Below, piece by piece: positions 1 through 11,696 of a stretch of 64,000 nucleotides of DNA (its first letter is position 1; the number at the start of each line of letters is the position of its first letter). The DNA is from Opisthocomus hoazin (taxonomy: Eukaryota; Chordata; Aves; Opisthocomiformes; Opisthocomidae), in contig NC_134415.1 in NCBI RefSeq assembly GCF_030867145.1, positions 73,003,300-73,067,299 on the forward strand, given 5' to 3'. Position numbers and translations under genes: made by a program. The notes beneath the pieces are model-generated. The model did no database searches. It was not told the DNA's origin and saw only the letters and a program-made list of their open reading frames with translations.

Positions 1-107
1 GGTGGGTGCAGACAAGGCGTGCAGGCACACATACGGTCAGCAGCAGTGGCCACTCCTGCAGTAATGTTTGTCCCAGCTCCTCCGACAACAGAGGATTCCT
101 GTCATTT
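1..107. repeat. 3' end of an LTR-like interspersed repeat, cut by the window edge
   Basis: This stretch matches 2229-2335 without gaps and with 9 mismatches in 107 bases, about 92% identity. Both copies lose similarity at the same point, just after a shared GATTCCTGTCATTT, which marks a true element end. The left part lies outside the window. The copy at 2229-2335 belongs to a longer GC-richer block with AATAAA, so I infer an LTR-type repeat. The family is not recognised. Confidence 0.7.
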
Positions 108-1700
108 CGTGGCACAGGCTAAAAAATATGGTGGAATGTGAAGTCCTGTGTTGAGGGATCAGCTGCAAAGCTCTCCTAGAAACTTAGAACTCCTTGGTAG
201 GAAGTGAAGGACCCAGATGTGCCAGACAAACACAGGATGACTGGGGGTCCCTGACATGATAAGGGCCAAGAAGGCGGCAACAGCAAGCCGGCAAAATATT
301 TTGGAGCCTTAAGGAGATGCTGAAGGTGGTTACATGTGGTGGTTATATACTCTCAAGGGAATGAGCTCACTTGCAGGACAGATCAGCTGCGTTCAATATC
401 AGGTGTAGTAAGATTGCAGTTTTAATAGAATTTGTTAATTTGTTTAAAGACAGTGAAACAGAACAGTTTGTGCTTTTCATCTGTTCTTTCATTGCTGAGG
501 AGATTTTGTCCATTTTAATTGTGTGAAAATACATCTGAATTAATTTTCTTTCTAGGTTTCTTTATTTCAAGGTGGAAGATGAGCAAAGAAAACATACCTT
601 TCTGTAATTAAAAATCTCATGTTGGATGAAGACATTGGAGTACAAGTTTATATCAGAAATAATCCTCAAAACCATAGGCGGACCTCCTTAAACTGAAGAG
701 GTAAAACATACAGATGTTTTCAAATTAAAATCTTTCCGGATAAAATGTAAGCGTGGTTTTAACGTGTGCCTCTAGGTGGTGCTGACGTTATTCCGGTGGT
801 TAAAGTCGCAGTTTTAAGAAACATTTCGAACACCAGTGCAAACATTTTGTGCACAGGTTTTGAGTCGAGGGAGGCACATCTGTTCAACAGACCACAGACT
901 GATGATTTGCAACTAAGAATTCACACACTTAATTTCTGGTAAATGCGTCACCCATAAATCCATGTTCAAGTAACGATTAAAGGTCTTGTTCAAACCCACA
1001 GAAGCAGATTGTTTCAGAAACGGAGTTAAAACCCCATCTTTAAGCAAATGTTGAATCGAAGAATTGTGGCGTGTTGGACATTAGTTGCTCATTATTTGGA
1101 GCACCATTTCACACAAGCACTAATCTAATTTTTATGTTTAGACCATATTACAGCTTGCAATTTTAATTTTTCCTATATGTAGCATACAGTAATTCTCATG
1201 TAGTAGGATCTGTAGCCGTAGAGTCACAGCTCTGTCTACCAACAGTTCTCAAGGCCTTTGGGAAAGCAAGCCCTTGTAAGCCTTTAGGAATTTTGGTGAG
1301 AAAGCAAAGCAAAATTTTCTACTGGAAGAAATTTGTGCACAGTTTGCAGAAAACTGAAGGAACTGGCATTATTTTATGCCTACTGTAAAGCAGTATCTGT
1401 TCTTTGATATTGAATAAAAGATGATTATTCTTCCAGCCGTGTTTCCCTTGGACTGCAGTGTAAAATTTCTACATAGTTCAGGATATTTTTTTCTTCCTCA
1501 TTCACACACACTTTTCTTTGCAGCCTAGGTTGCTTGGCATTCTGATGCTTACTTATAGCTTCTGGATACCAAAGAGTGGGAACTCACTTTTGAGTCATTG
1601 TTGCTGACTGGTAATTTTCCTTTTTAAAATTGCAGTTTCCAGTTGAGGCAAAGTCCAGAGGCAGGTTGTCCTTTAGCTCACCTGAAATTTATGATATTAA
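108..1700. other. non-coding stretch between two LTR-like copies
   Basis: No open frame of note is present. The first 220 bases are less AT-rich than the rest and contain TGGCACAGGCT nine bases after a CA at positions 103-104. That is roughly where a retroviral primer-binding site would lie, but I cannot match it to a tRNA. The remainder is AT-rich single-copy-looking DNA. If 1-107 and 2229-2335 are the two LTRs of one element, this would be its non-coding interior. They may equally be two independent insertions. Confidence 0.4.
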
Positions 1701-1730
1701 AAAGAAATCTATTCAAAGTAGTGGCTCGTT

Positions 1731-2335
1731 TGTGAGATAATAGGTGGGCTGCACAGCCTGGTGAGAGAGGAGGTGGTTGGGTGGCAGGGATGGGCCTTCA
1801 ACTCGCTGTGTTCTAGCACCCCAGGAGGCACTTTGTCCTTGGTGCTCGGCCTCATTGTGTGCCGCGGGGACGGGCTGTGAACCCACTCGCTTCCTGGCAA
1901 GCGTCTTGGCATGGTGCTATGCTACATCTACTTGGGTCAGGGTGAGCACCAAATGACCTCATGGATTCTCCTGGGACTTGGGATTACAGTGATGTCAGGG
2001 GAAATTTTGGTTTCACTGTGGTCAGTAGAATAAAACTCCAGAAACTTCTCCAAATTTAATCGGAACGGTCTTTTTAATAAGGGGTAGCCAACTCTGCTGA
2101 CCTGCACATTCCATGTGGAAGTCTCTGTATGGCTGAGAAGTAGAGACACCTGCTAAAGAAGGCTGATGGGAACTCTGTGAACGTGTCTCTGGGCAGAATA
2201 AGAAATTTCTCTGGGGGTCTAACCATGGGGTGTGTGCAGATGAGGTGTGCAGGCACACATACGGTCAGCAGCAGTGGCGGCTCCTGCAGTAATGTTTGTT
2301 GCAGCTCCTCCAACAACAGAGGATTCCTGTCATTT
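1731..2335 (+). mobile_element. probable LTR (solo or 3'), family not recognised
   Basis: The block is GC-richer than its flanks, opens near a TGTGAGATAAT and ends near GATTCCTGTCA. It contains AATAAA at about 2029-2034 (within AGAATAAAAC), as expected of an LTR polyadenylation region. Its last 107 bases recur at 1-107 in the same orientation. The right end is well fixed by that comparison. The left end is a guess from a TG dinucleotide and base composition, and I found no convincing target-site duplication. Short antisense frames here (for example 1937-2316) are not genes. Confidence 0.5.
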
Positions 2336-5300
2336 TATAAATACTGAACAGACTATAAAGGAAAATTATTATAATAACCAGAACAACAATTGTTTCATTT
2401 TTCTCTGATGGGGCTCAGTTATTTAAATTTGGATCTTTCTTTGCTTTTCTTGACTGTTCTATTTTATAAAGTGCATTGTCCTAGGGCATCCGATCTGAAA
2501 TCCACCACACATTTGTCATCCCTTAGGAATCCCTTTTGGATTAGGTTTTGTGCCCTATTGTAACAACAGCAGGACTTGAGGACAGACAGTGCCTTGCAGG
2601 GCTGATCCTTTAATTTGTAAGGCAACACAGACATGTGCAATCAGCATGGCTCTTAGGGTGGTGAGCTAACCACAGAGGTACTACAAATTACTCACTGCTT
2701 ATGGGTAATTAACCTGCTAATTATTCACAAAACATTTTGCTCTGTGGTGGTTTTGTAATTTGACAGGAATCACCCAAGCTGAAAGAAATCTTTAAAAACT
2801 CTTTTACCATTGCTTCACTTCGTGTCAAATCACATCATATCTCAGAACGTTTTTGTGTATACAATGAGGTAATAGTGAAACAAGAAACTCTGTCCTTCCA
2901 CGTGAATGCCAGCTGTCATTTCAAGTAGCCAGAGATACCCATCTAGGTGAGGAGTAAAGGAGTACAAAGAGTGTGCCGTTGAAGGCCATATACCTGTTCC
3001 AGATTTGCGTTTTAGTATTTGGGTAAGTTATAGGTAAGATCTAAGTTTTAGATAACATCTGAAACTTAGATTCTGATTCTACAGTTTTGTGCCTCAACAG
3101 TTCTTTTTAAAAGATATGAGTTTCTCAATGTTTGTGTTTTCTCCAGTCACTTTTTTGCTCATAATATTCTACAAAGGGTAAGCTCTATGCCTTGTATCAG
3201 TGCGCTCTTGGTACATATGGGTGCAAAAAATGATGGACAATACCTGAATTTTCTACAGTAGCGATCAAGAAAAGTACAGAGCTGCACCAGGTATTGCAAG
3301 CTACAGCATGTTCCTGGGTGCTGGGATCTTTGAGGCTGTTTGGGCAGTCAGGTCTTGTTTTCTTAGGACTTCAGACTGTGGTGGAGACAGCAGCTTATAG
3401 TGGTACTAGGCTTGCTGGGACTTAATTTTTCTCCTCTGCCCCGAGAGGAGGTAGGTTTCTCTCCATCGTGACAATCCCCCTTCTCCTCTCTGCAGGTCTA
3501 TAAACACTTGCGATAAGGTTCCCCAGTAGCTTTTTATGATAAAGGACACCCAAACCCAGCAGACCTTTTCCCTTACTCTCACAGAATTACCACGTTTTCT
3601 GCCTCCACTACTCCAGTGTGTAGCACTTTCTCTAGTCCTGTTGTAGCATTTTAGTGGAAAGGAGGAGGGCACTGACAATATGGGCTGTTTTGAAACCCCC
3701 ATCTTTAGGCTTATGAAATAGATGGTGTAATTATCTCAAATATGTCACTGCTTGAAAAATAGCTGTACTTTGAAAAACACCTTTCATCCCGTTAAATGGC
3801 AGATTGTGAATGTGTTTGAAGATTTCTAGGCACTGGAATGGAACATGCACTGTAACTAAACCATAGGGACGACACAAAATCTCCTTTCCAAACGGGCGAA
3901 TGGAGGACAGGGCAAAAGCCTTTTAAGATTTGTTGGTTCATACTGGACCATTTGTCCGTCATTCTTCTGCTGCCTTTGAAAATGGCTATTGTTCTGATGT
4001 GCAGGAGTAGGGACACATACAGGTAAATTACCAGCCACAGGGAGAAAAAACATCTTTCAAGACTCTGTGGTCATTATGTTTTCCGTGGCAGTGCCAAAAG
4101 TACCAAAATTAGCCAAGGTGTCCTGAATTTTTTGAATGTGTCTGCATACAGGTGTGAGAGAATCCATGTGAGTGAAATCAGTTTTGTTTCAATTACCATT
4201 GCTTATTATACAGTTTCACACAGAGCTTTGTGCAACTAGGGTATTGCAAAAAAACCCGTGTAGTTTGTGGCTGTGCTCAGATACATAGATATCCAGGAGC
4301 TATAAACAAAGAACAGAAACTAGTATGCACGGTTATTTGTACATGAATTTTTCTGTCATACTATGTGACTTTCGTAAACACTAGTGTGAACATTCCAGCT
4401 GCTTTCTAAGTTAGACAAAAGTTATCTCAGAATATCACACTGCCTGTAGGATCATGTAGAGAGGGGAAGTGTAAAATTCCAGTTAGGCTCTGAAGGTCTA
4501 GAAGACCCTGAGTCTTTTTACTGCACGTTTGGTAGGGGTCTGCATGCATAATCCATTCACTTCCATTTAATTGCTTTGCTTTTATCCTTTGCTTGTATTT
4601 ATGCTACAAGTATCATCAAAAATATTGTAAACTTCACCATTTAACATGTCAGAAACTGAAGACGGAAACTTAACAGCAATTTATTTACTTCCTCCATCAG
4701 TCTACCAAAGATTACCCAAGGAATCAAAGAGCCAAGCCAGCTGATAGCTTACGGATGTACGCCCAGGACAGGTTTGTAGTGCAGTCTGTTCTAGAGATCC
4801 TTTGCATTCTGCTGCTAAAGGACAGTGAAAGTTTCCGGAAAATAAATTCCAATTATTTTATTACCAAAGTCCTGCTTAAGCAAATCAGGGTCACAGAAAA
4901 TTCAGTTTTTATAGACACTACTTTAAGAAATTCTTTGAAGAATTTGTTGCCAGTAGCAGTTTGCATTTGCCAGGTGGACCGGGTTTTATTTTCTTGAATT
5001 GCTGGAAGATGAGAAAAAAGTCACAGCAATGATCTTGCCATCCTTTCACTTATAAAGTCTGACACAGAGTAAACAGGTGAAATGGGGAAGCTGAAAACAA
5101 ATTTCTGCAGAGAAATAATGGTTTGTTTTCTTTTCTATGTTCTCTTCCCTCCTTCAAGACAATGATGAAACTAAAAGATACAAGTTGGGAATACTTTGGA
5201 TTATTTCTTGCTAGGTGGATGGCCAGTTACTGTGGATGAATTTGTCCTTTTTCAGAGATGGAAAACATTTTGCCTTTTACTGAGGCTGAAATACGGTCTT

Positions 5301-6195
5301 CATTTGATCTTCTTGAAAGCATTTGACAAGGACGGTTAAAACACAATATAGAGATAAAATAGCAAGCATAACCATATTACAGTGCAGTTGTTGACTTCTC
5401 TGTTGAATGAATAACAGCTAAAATTTCCCTTTTTTTTGTACTGAGAAATTATATTACCTTCAGAGCAGGCATGCTATTTTCGTGATTTATGACTGCTGTA
5501 GTGTGTAATGGTGATTCTCACCAGAGTTCAGGAAGTTTAGTGGAACACTGTACAGAAGGGTAGGGGTTGCTCAGATAGAGTAGGTTAAAAGAATAAACAG
5601 AGGATTTACAATCTGACCTTTTTAGCATAGGTCATAGAACTTCAGTCTGTATTTCTTGCATCGAGACCATTACTTGTGATGGAGTGAGAATATTGGATGA
5701 CCTGGGAGTTAATATCTGTACAATGGGAGGAAATTATTCTCATATAACTGTAGATATTTACAGTACACGCATCTACAACTACTTAGTCACTCTCTCTTTG
5801 TGGAGAATGGAGACAAGTAAACACTTCTAGAGTGCAAATCATCTAAGTTATTTCAGACATAAGACTTTTGGATGAAATTAATCTTTCCCAAAGTGAATGG
5901 AGCATAGGGAGAGGGCACACAGCTTGGTATTGGCTTAGCCTTGAGGTCTGTTGCCCACAGCATAATCTATATGCCAGTTATCTTCTCTCACATAGGAGAG
6001 ATTGTTGTCAAAGGTGCCTAGTGCCATTTTAGATGTCCTGTGGCATCTCTGGATGCTTGGCCTGTTTGGAGAAAGTCCTATAGGATGCTGTCCTGGACAA
6101 GCAGCTGAGGCCAAGTGGGATACATAAGGGCATCTAAAAGGACATGAGAGAATAAGCTAATCCTTTCCTGTTTATTTTAGTTTTTTTCTGCTTTT
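2336..6195. other. AT-rich non-coding DNA, no gene seen
   Basis: All frames are short. The largest is an 80-codon frame on the plus strand (4755-4997) that resembles no family I know, and nothing around it supports splicing. No repeat with a recognisable consensus was found. This may be intergenic or intronic sequence. Confidence 0.5.
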
Positions 6196-6199
6196 GAAT

Positions 6200-6990
6200 G
6201 ATTTACTATGTGTCTACGCTCAGTTTCTCTTCCAGTTTTGTCCATCTCCCCTAGCCAAGGGTGTTTTCTAGCTCTCATTGTTCTTGTTGCTCTGCTCTAC
6301 ACTTGTCTGGTTGTTCTGCATCTTCCTTGAATTATGGCCAAGAGCTATAGTTTATACCAAAGCTCTTGTTGATTTTGGACGGAACAGACGGATCCCTCTA
6401 TAAATCTTACAATCTGTAATCCTAATTAGAAGTCTAGTATGTTGTTTGCCTTTTTTTTTTTTATTTATGGCAACAGCATGATGTTGTTGACTTGTGTTTA
6501 GCTTGTAATTCTTTATAACCTTCCAGTTGGTTTCAGCAGAACTGTGACTTAGCCAGCAGCTTCCTGTCCTGTTTCCAAGGACTTATTTTTTTGATTTTTG
6601 ATACCTGTATAACATTTTACTTCTCCTGAACAAGATCGTTTTTAGTTGTTATTTTGTCCTCTAACATGGTTGCAATCCCTTCCAACTTTGTATTGTCAGT
6701 ATTTCTGTTAAATGTACTCATATTGTATCACTCAAGTGGTTGATTTCAACGTACTGCATCCAGGGAAGACCCTCACAGAACTTTAGTTACTACGTGTTTC
6801 CAGTTTCTCAATACCACACTAGAAAATACTCTGTAAGTATGGTTATCTACCAATGCTCTTCCATCCTACGGAATATGTTTGATAGGAACAAGTAGGAAAC
6901 AAGGGCTTTGCTGAAGTCAGTTATTACATTGCCCTAGAAAGAAACTAGAACGGTCTGAAACAATGTGCTCTTGACAAACTCCCACTCTCC
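6200..6990 (-). mobile_element. ancient CR1/L3-like LINE relic, antisense
   Basis: Read on the plus strand, the segment follows the reverse complement of the old amniote CR1/L3-type 3' region, with the usual order of landmarks. These are a GTTTGCC T-rich GCAACAGCATGATGTTG stretch near 6450-6490, then AACCTTCCAGTTGG near 6519, ATGGTTGCAATCCCTTCCAAC near 6665, CTCAAGTGG near 6731, and a degraded CAGGGAAGACCC near 6761. It carries no open frame and is heavily diverged, so it is far older than the CR1 at 10.8 kb. The boundaries are approximate. The match is from memory of the family consensus, not from an alignment. Confidence 0.6.
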
Positions 6991-7715
6991 TCCTTTTCTT
7001 CCAGGTACTTAATTGTTATCGGATTTTGTTCGACATCTGAAACAGAACTGAAGTTATGTCAATTAAAACCTTTATCTCCTTTTTAAAGATAGGCACTATT
7101 TTTTTTTATTTTCTAGGCCTCTGATGCCTTCCTCTTCCTCCAGGAAGTCTCAGGAATAACTGCTGACACGCTGTGGCAGCCTGCTCGGCTGGCATCTTGA
7201 AAGAACTCTGTAAGGCTGAGCAGATTTAAAAACATGTAACTTGTATGGCTATTCCCCCCCAGCTTTTCCTTCCTTTTTCTTACTCTGGGCGTTGCAAGCC
7301 TTGCCTTTTCTCATCTTATCTACCAGATCTTTTTGATCTATGGTGTCTTTGATCTGATGGAAACTTCATTGGGAGTCATTCTGGAGCAGTATTGCTAACC
7401 TTGACATTTTCTGCTTACAATTTTGAATAAGTAATATTACTTTTAGGTTCTTCTGTTTTCTGACCTTTCCGTTCTTTCTGTTACCTGAGTAAGGAGACTC
7501 CCTTGCTAGGTGTGTAACGCTCAGTGCCCAAGGCAGAGACTTTGATGAATCCTGGTTGCTGGGGGTCCTCTCCATTTACTTTTGTAGAAGGCAGAAACTC
7601 TTCTCCTCCAGCCTCTTTACAGGCAGATGCAAATAAAAAGGTAAAGGTGAAATGTTTAGATCTTCAACTAGACTTTCGGAAAGATGAGCAGAGAAATTTG
7701 TTTTACCTCAGAAGT
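6991..7715. other. non-coding, no gene seen
   Basis: Mixed-composition sequence with a short poly-T (about 7099-7108) and a C-run near 7254-7260. A 112-codon frame at 7524-7862 runs into the LTR-like element and is not credible as a gene. Confidence 0.45.
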
Positions 7716-7719
7716 GCTG

Positions 7720-8458
7720 CTTGTGTGTATGTGTGGGACTGGCCTCAGCACGTGGCTGAGTACCCACATGGCCACTCGCTCACTGCCTCAGCAGCAGGAC
7801 GGGGGAGAACATGGGAGGAACAAGAGAGTGAGAAGATTGTGAGACAAAATAAAGGGCAGTAATTTACCAATTAATCTAAATATTGGAGTGCTGATTTGGG
7901 TTATGGGGAGAACACATAAAAAAGACATTTAAAACACGCGTCCTCCCTCGTTCCCAGGCTCAGCTTCGCTCCGTCAGCCCAGACTCCCGCTGTCGCTGCA
8001 GGTCGCCCTCAGCCCCTTCCCTGCGGCAGCGAGCAGTGCAGGAGGCAGCTGTGGTCAGGTGGTGGTGGTTTCTCTCTGCTGCTCCTTTCTCCTCGCTCAT
8101 CTGCTGCCCCCGGGTGTGGGTCTCCCCAGGCTGCCGTCCCCCTGGCAGCATCTGATGCTGTGCCACGGAGTGCCTCTCCTCCCCTGACCTTGGTGCTTTG
8201 CTGTTTTCCCTGATCCTCTCCTCATCTGCTGGTTCTCTGGTTTTCCCTCCTTCTGCTCCTGCATTTTCTCCCCTTGCTCACACAGGCTCTCCCCGAGGCG
8301 CCTCCATCTTGGCTGTGGGGCTGGGCCGTGCCCTGCAGTGGGGCCGCTGGAGCCGGCTGGAACCGGCCGAGTCCGGCACGGGGCAGCCCCAGCCGCTCCT
8401 CACAGGGGCCGCCCTGCAGCCCCCCGCTAACAACAGCTTGCCACGTACACCATGTACA
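7720..8458 (-). mobile_element. GC-rich LTR-like element, probably minus strand
   Basis: The plus-strand right end, TTGCCACGTACACCATGTACA, closely resembles the right end of the solo LTR at 61169-62256 (CTTGCCACGCAAACC... ACA), and the preceding CCGCTAACAACAGC echoes CTGCTACCAAAACC there. A CTCCATCTTGGCTG stretch near 8305 and the CCGCTGGAGCCGGCTGG stretch near 8344 fit the GC-rich part of avian LTRs of this kind. A plus-strand CGTGGCTGAGTACCCACATGG near 7750 and a purine-rich stretch with AAATAAA near 7846 occupy the other half. By analogy with the better preserved LTR, the transcription sense is minus. The left end (TGTGTG at 7722) is uncertain, and I found no target duplication. CpGs are dense at 7935-8430. 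The 123- and 92-codon frames here are by-products. Confidence 0.55.
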
Positions 8459-10794
8459 CATTCTGTTAGATACTGAGGGGCTCAATACAAGTGTGTACAG
8501 CTCAGTGAGGTAAATGCTGTCCCGAATGGAGCCGTGTCCTGCTGTGGAAGCTGTTTGCTGGTTAACAGATTCCTTGGAGATCACAGCATCCATTTCATGC
8601 CATTGTACCTCTCTGGGTTGTTCTGAAAAACCCTGCGTGGAGTTTGTGGAAGATCAGAGACTTGGATTTCCTCTCAGTTGTGAAGTGTCGTGGTTCTGTT
8701 CTCTTCAGGGCTGACACCTGTGACCTGCAGCAGTGTGACTGGAAGCAGAAGTAACTCCACAGGCGAGAAGTTCGGATCACTTTGCTCAGGGAGAAAAAGG
8801 GTAAGCAGGGATGTTTGTGTTGCATATGAAGCCAACAGGCCAGTAAATATTAAGAAGGAGAAAAAATATGTAAGATGAGTGCCAAAGTCTGTGGAGGAGC
8901 ACAGATAGACTCATCCTGGAATGGTGAAGGCGGCCTCCCACCGTCAGAGCCTGATGCTCTGGAATAACCTGCTAGGACAAGTAACACAGACCAAAACCCA
9001 CACTGCTTCAGATTGCATTTCTGAAAAGACTAATATGGCAGGGTGTGATAACAGATGTCTGGACCCCAGTCTTCCTTTCCCAGCTTTGTCTTTTATTGGC
9101 TTAAAAAGACTAGGAGCTGAGGGAACATCCCACAGCTCTTTTTGCACAAAATAGAGCTTTCACATTCGTTAAATATAAACGACTGTCTAGATAACTCCTT
9201 TCCAATGCAAGTTTCTTTTGTTTCGGATTTTCAGTCCTGTCATCACGATCTTTCAGGTTTTCATAATGAGCAGCTGTGGCATTTTTGCATAGAACTTGTT
9301 TCTGTGCAGAAAGTTCCCGATCATGCAAGCTGCTGACCTGTGCTTGGTTTCGGTGGTGAATCCCTGAACGGGATTTCATGTATTGCTAACTAGCAGGAGT
9401 TTTTCGTTGCTTGGTAAACTGGCCGTAACTTTTCACAAGTGCTTGATGTGTCTATAGCTAGTCATTTAAGGTAGACTAGGCTAAACCTGGACATTGTAAA
9501 TAATGCGACTGCTTTTCTGCTCATGTTGAGATTACAGTTTTCAGTGGAGATTTTAAATCTATTAGAAGCACGAACAAAGTGAACCTAGATAGGTCTTTAA
9601 AGGGCTGTGGGTCATACATGAAGAGTTCGCATTTTGGTTGCTGTTGTCAGAGCTGAAAGAGTGAGAAGAACCTAGAAGTACTGCAGATTCATCCATTAGT
9701 GTCTCAAACCCATGAAAATCAAATTATGCCATCCATTTGCCAGATACCTGGTATAGCTACACTGAGGAAATGTCCAACTTGCTGCTAAATTATAATAATT
9801 TCTTGTCCTACAGGTTGTACAAGTTGGATAAATACATTTTATTTTATCCAAGGTTCATCTTATATCTGGTTAGGGCAAGAGCAATGAGAGCTTAAAGGCT
9901 GATAAATTAGGTTCGGTATATCCCAGACCCTTAGAATAGCTGCTAGTTTGCCAGGTGAATCTCTATTAAGTTTTGTTTCAGTGTGCAGACCTCACTCAGT
10001 GGAGACCCTCAAAATAGAAAGAGTGTACGGATATTAAAATTGTTCTGGTCACACTTTTATGATGCATAGCTTTGCTTGTAAGCACTGGCCATAATTTACT
10101 TCGTTTTATAGTTGCATGGCCTTTTCATATCCCATTTGTTTAGCTGGCTGCCTTCTTCCAAGTCAAAGGGTCTGCACTTCAGCAGTGAATATTTGCACAT
10201 TTGAAAAAAAAAACCAAACCCAAAACATTTTAGGATCTTTCATGCTGAGAAACATTGTAAATATAAAAGGGCTTTCATGACAGCTAGCTGGCTGTGATGA
10301 GAAGCTAAACAAAAACATTCAAATACAAAATATTGTCAGTGACATAATTTCCTTTCAGTATTTTTTGGAAAGATTTTATGAAGACAAAACTAATTTTTGT
10401 GGTCAAATATATGTTTTTATATTAAGTCAAACTGGGTACAGAATTACGCAACAGAAGTCCTTCTGTTTGATTCTTCCCAGACCTTGGCAGGAACAGGCTT
10501 ACTGGTTACAATTTTTCAGTGGGGCAAAAAATCCAGTGAAGTGAAAACAAAATGCTGCACCTATCTACTGAGTACAATGGATTATCAAGAAATAAAATAC
10601 AGCAAGCCCTCTTCTTGGGAAAAATATGGAAAACATGCTTTGAGTGTGATTGGCATTTTTTTGCTCCTGTCTCTTCACTGATTTCAGTGGGGTTCAGCAG
10701 AGCAGAATGTGCGGTAGCATAACTTATGATGTGTTACACTTTCATAAATGAAAATGAAAATGTTGTAATATACGGATTTCCTCCAACGATACTT
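8459..10794. other. non-coding, no gene seen
   Basis: Several frames of 60-95 codons exist on both strands but overlap one another and resemble nothing known. A short poly-A followed by a CCAAACCC-like run occurs at 10204-10226. No splice-flanked exon was recognised. Confidence 0.45.
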
Positions 10795-11696
10795 GCTGTC
10801 GCCCCAGTTTGCTGATGACACCAAACTGGGAGGTGTGGTGGATACACCAGAAGGCTGTGCTGCCATTCAGCGTGACCTGGACAGGCTGGAAAGTTGGGCA
10901 GAGAGAGGAACCTGATGAGGTTCAACAAGGGCAAATGCAGGGTCCTGCACCTGGGGAGGAACAACCCCATGCATCAGTACAGGCTTGGGGCGGACTTGCT
11001 GGAGAGCAGCTGTGCGGAGAGGGACCTGGGTGTCCTGGTGGACGATAGGTTAACCATGAGCCAGCAGTGTGCCCTGGATGCCAAGAAGGCCAATGGCATT
11101 CTGGGGTGCCTTAGGAGGAGTGTGGCCAGCAGGTCGAGGGAGGTTCTCCTTCCCCTCTACACTGCCCTAGTGAGGCCTCATCTGGAGTACTGTGTCCAGT
11201 TCTGGGCTCCCCAGTTCAAGAAAGGTGAAGAGCTACTGGAAAGAGTCCAGCGGAGGGCTACAAGGATGGTGAGGGGCCTGGAACATCTCTCCTATGAGGA
11301 GAGGCTGAGAGAGCTGGGCTTGTTCAGCCTGAAGAAGCGAAGGCTGAGAGGGGACCTTATAAATGCTTACAAACATCTGAAGGGTGGGTGTCAGGAGGAT
11401 GGGGCCAAGCTCTTTTCAGTGGTGCCCAGCGACAGGACAAGGCGCAACAGGCACAAACTGAAGCACAGGAAGTTCCGTCTGAACATGAGGAAGAACTTCT
11501 TCCCTCTGAGAGTGATGGAGCACTGAAACAGGCTGCCCAGGCAGTTTGTGGAGTCTCCTTCTCTGGAGATATTCAAGACCCGCCTGGACAAGGTCCTGTG
11601 CAGCCTGCTGTAGGTGCCCCTGCTTCGGCAGGAGGGTTGGACTAGATGACCCACAGAGGTCCCTTCCAACCCCTACCATTCTGTGATTCTGTGATT
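10795..11696 (+). mobile_element. 5'-truncated CR1 LINE, reverse transcriptase C-terminal part and 3' UTR
   Basis: The fragment begins just before the reverse transcriptase catalytic box FADD, encoded at 10808-10819 and followed by [12 protein letters not shown]. It continues through [17 protein letters not shown], a [11 protein letters not shown] motif, [23 protein letters not shown] and the C-terminal [14 protein letters not shown] stretch. These are hallmarks of the CR1 ORF2 C-terminus. The main open stretch runs to a TGA at 11524-11526. Near 10901-10906 an extra two bases (GAGAGAGG where GAGAGG is expected) shift the frame between the FADD part and the rest, so it is dead. The 3' UTR follows, ending in the CR1-specific ATTCTGTGATTCTGTGATT. 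No ATG start exists for the open part. No poly-A tail and no clear target duplication are seen, as is usual for CR1. The low decay suggests a fairly young copy. Confidence 0.95.

Noticed and set aside
8222..8593. 123-codon minus-strand frame
   Set aside because: Falls mainly in the GC-rich part of the LTR-like element and carries no known domain.
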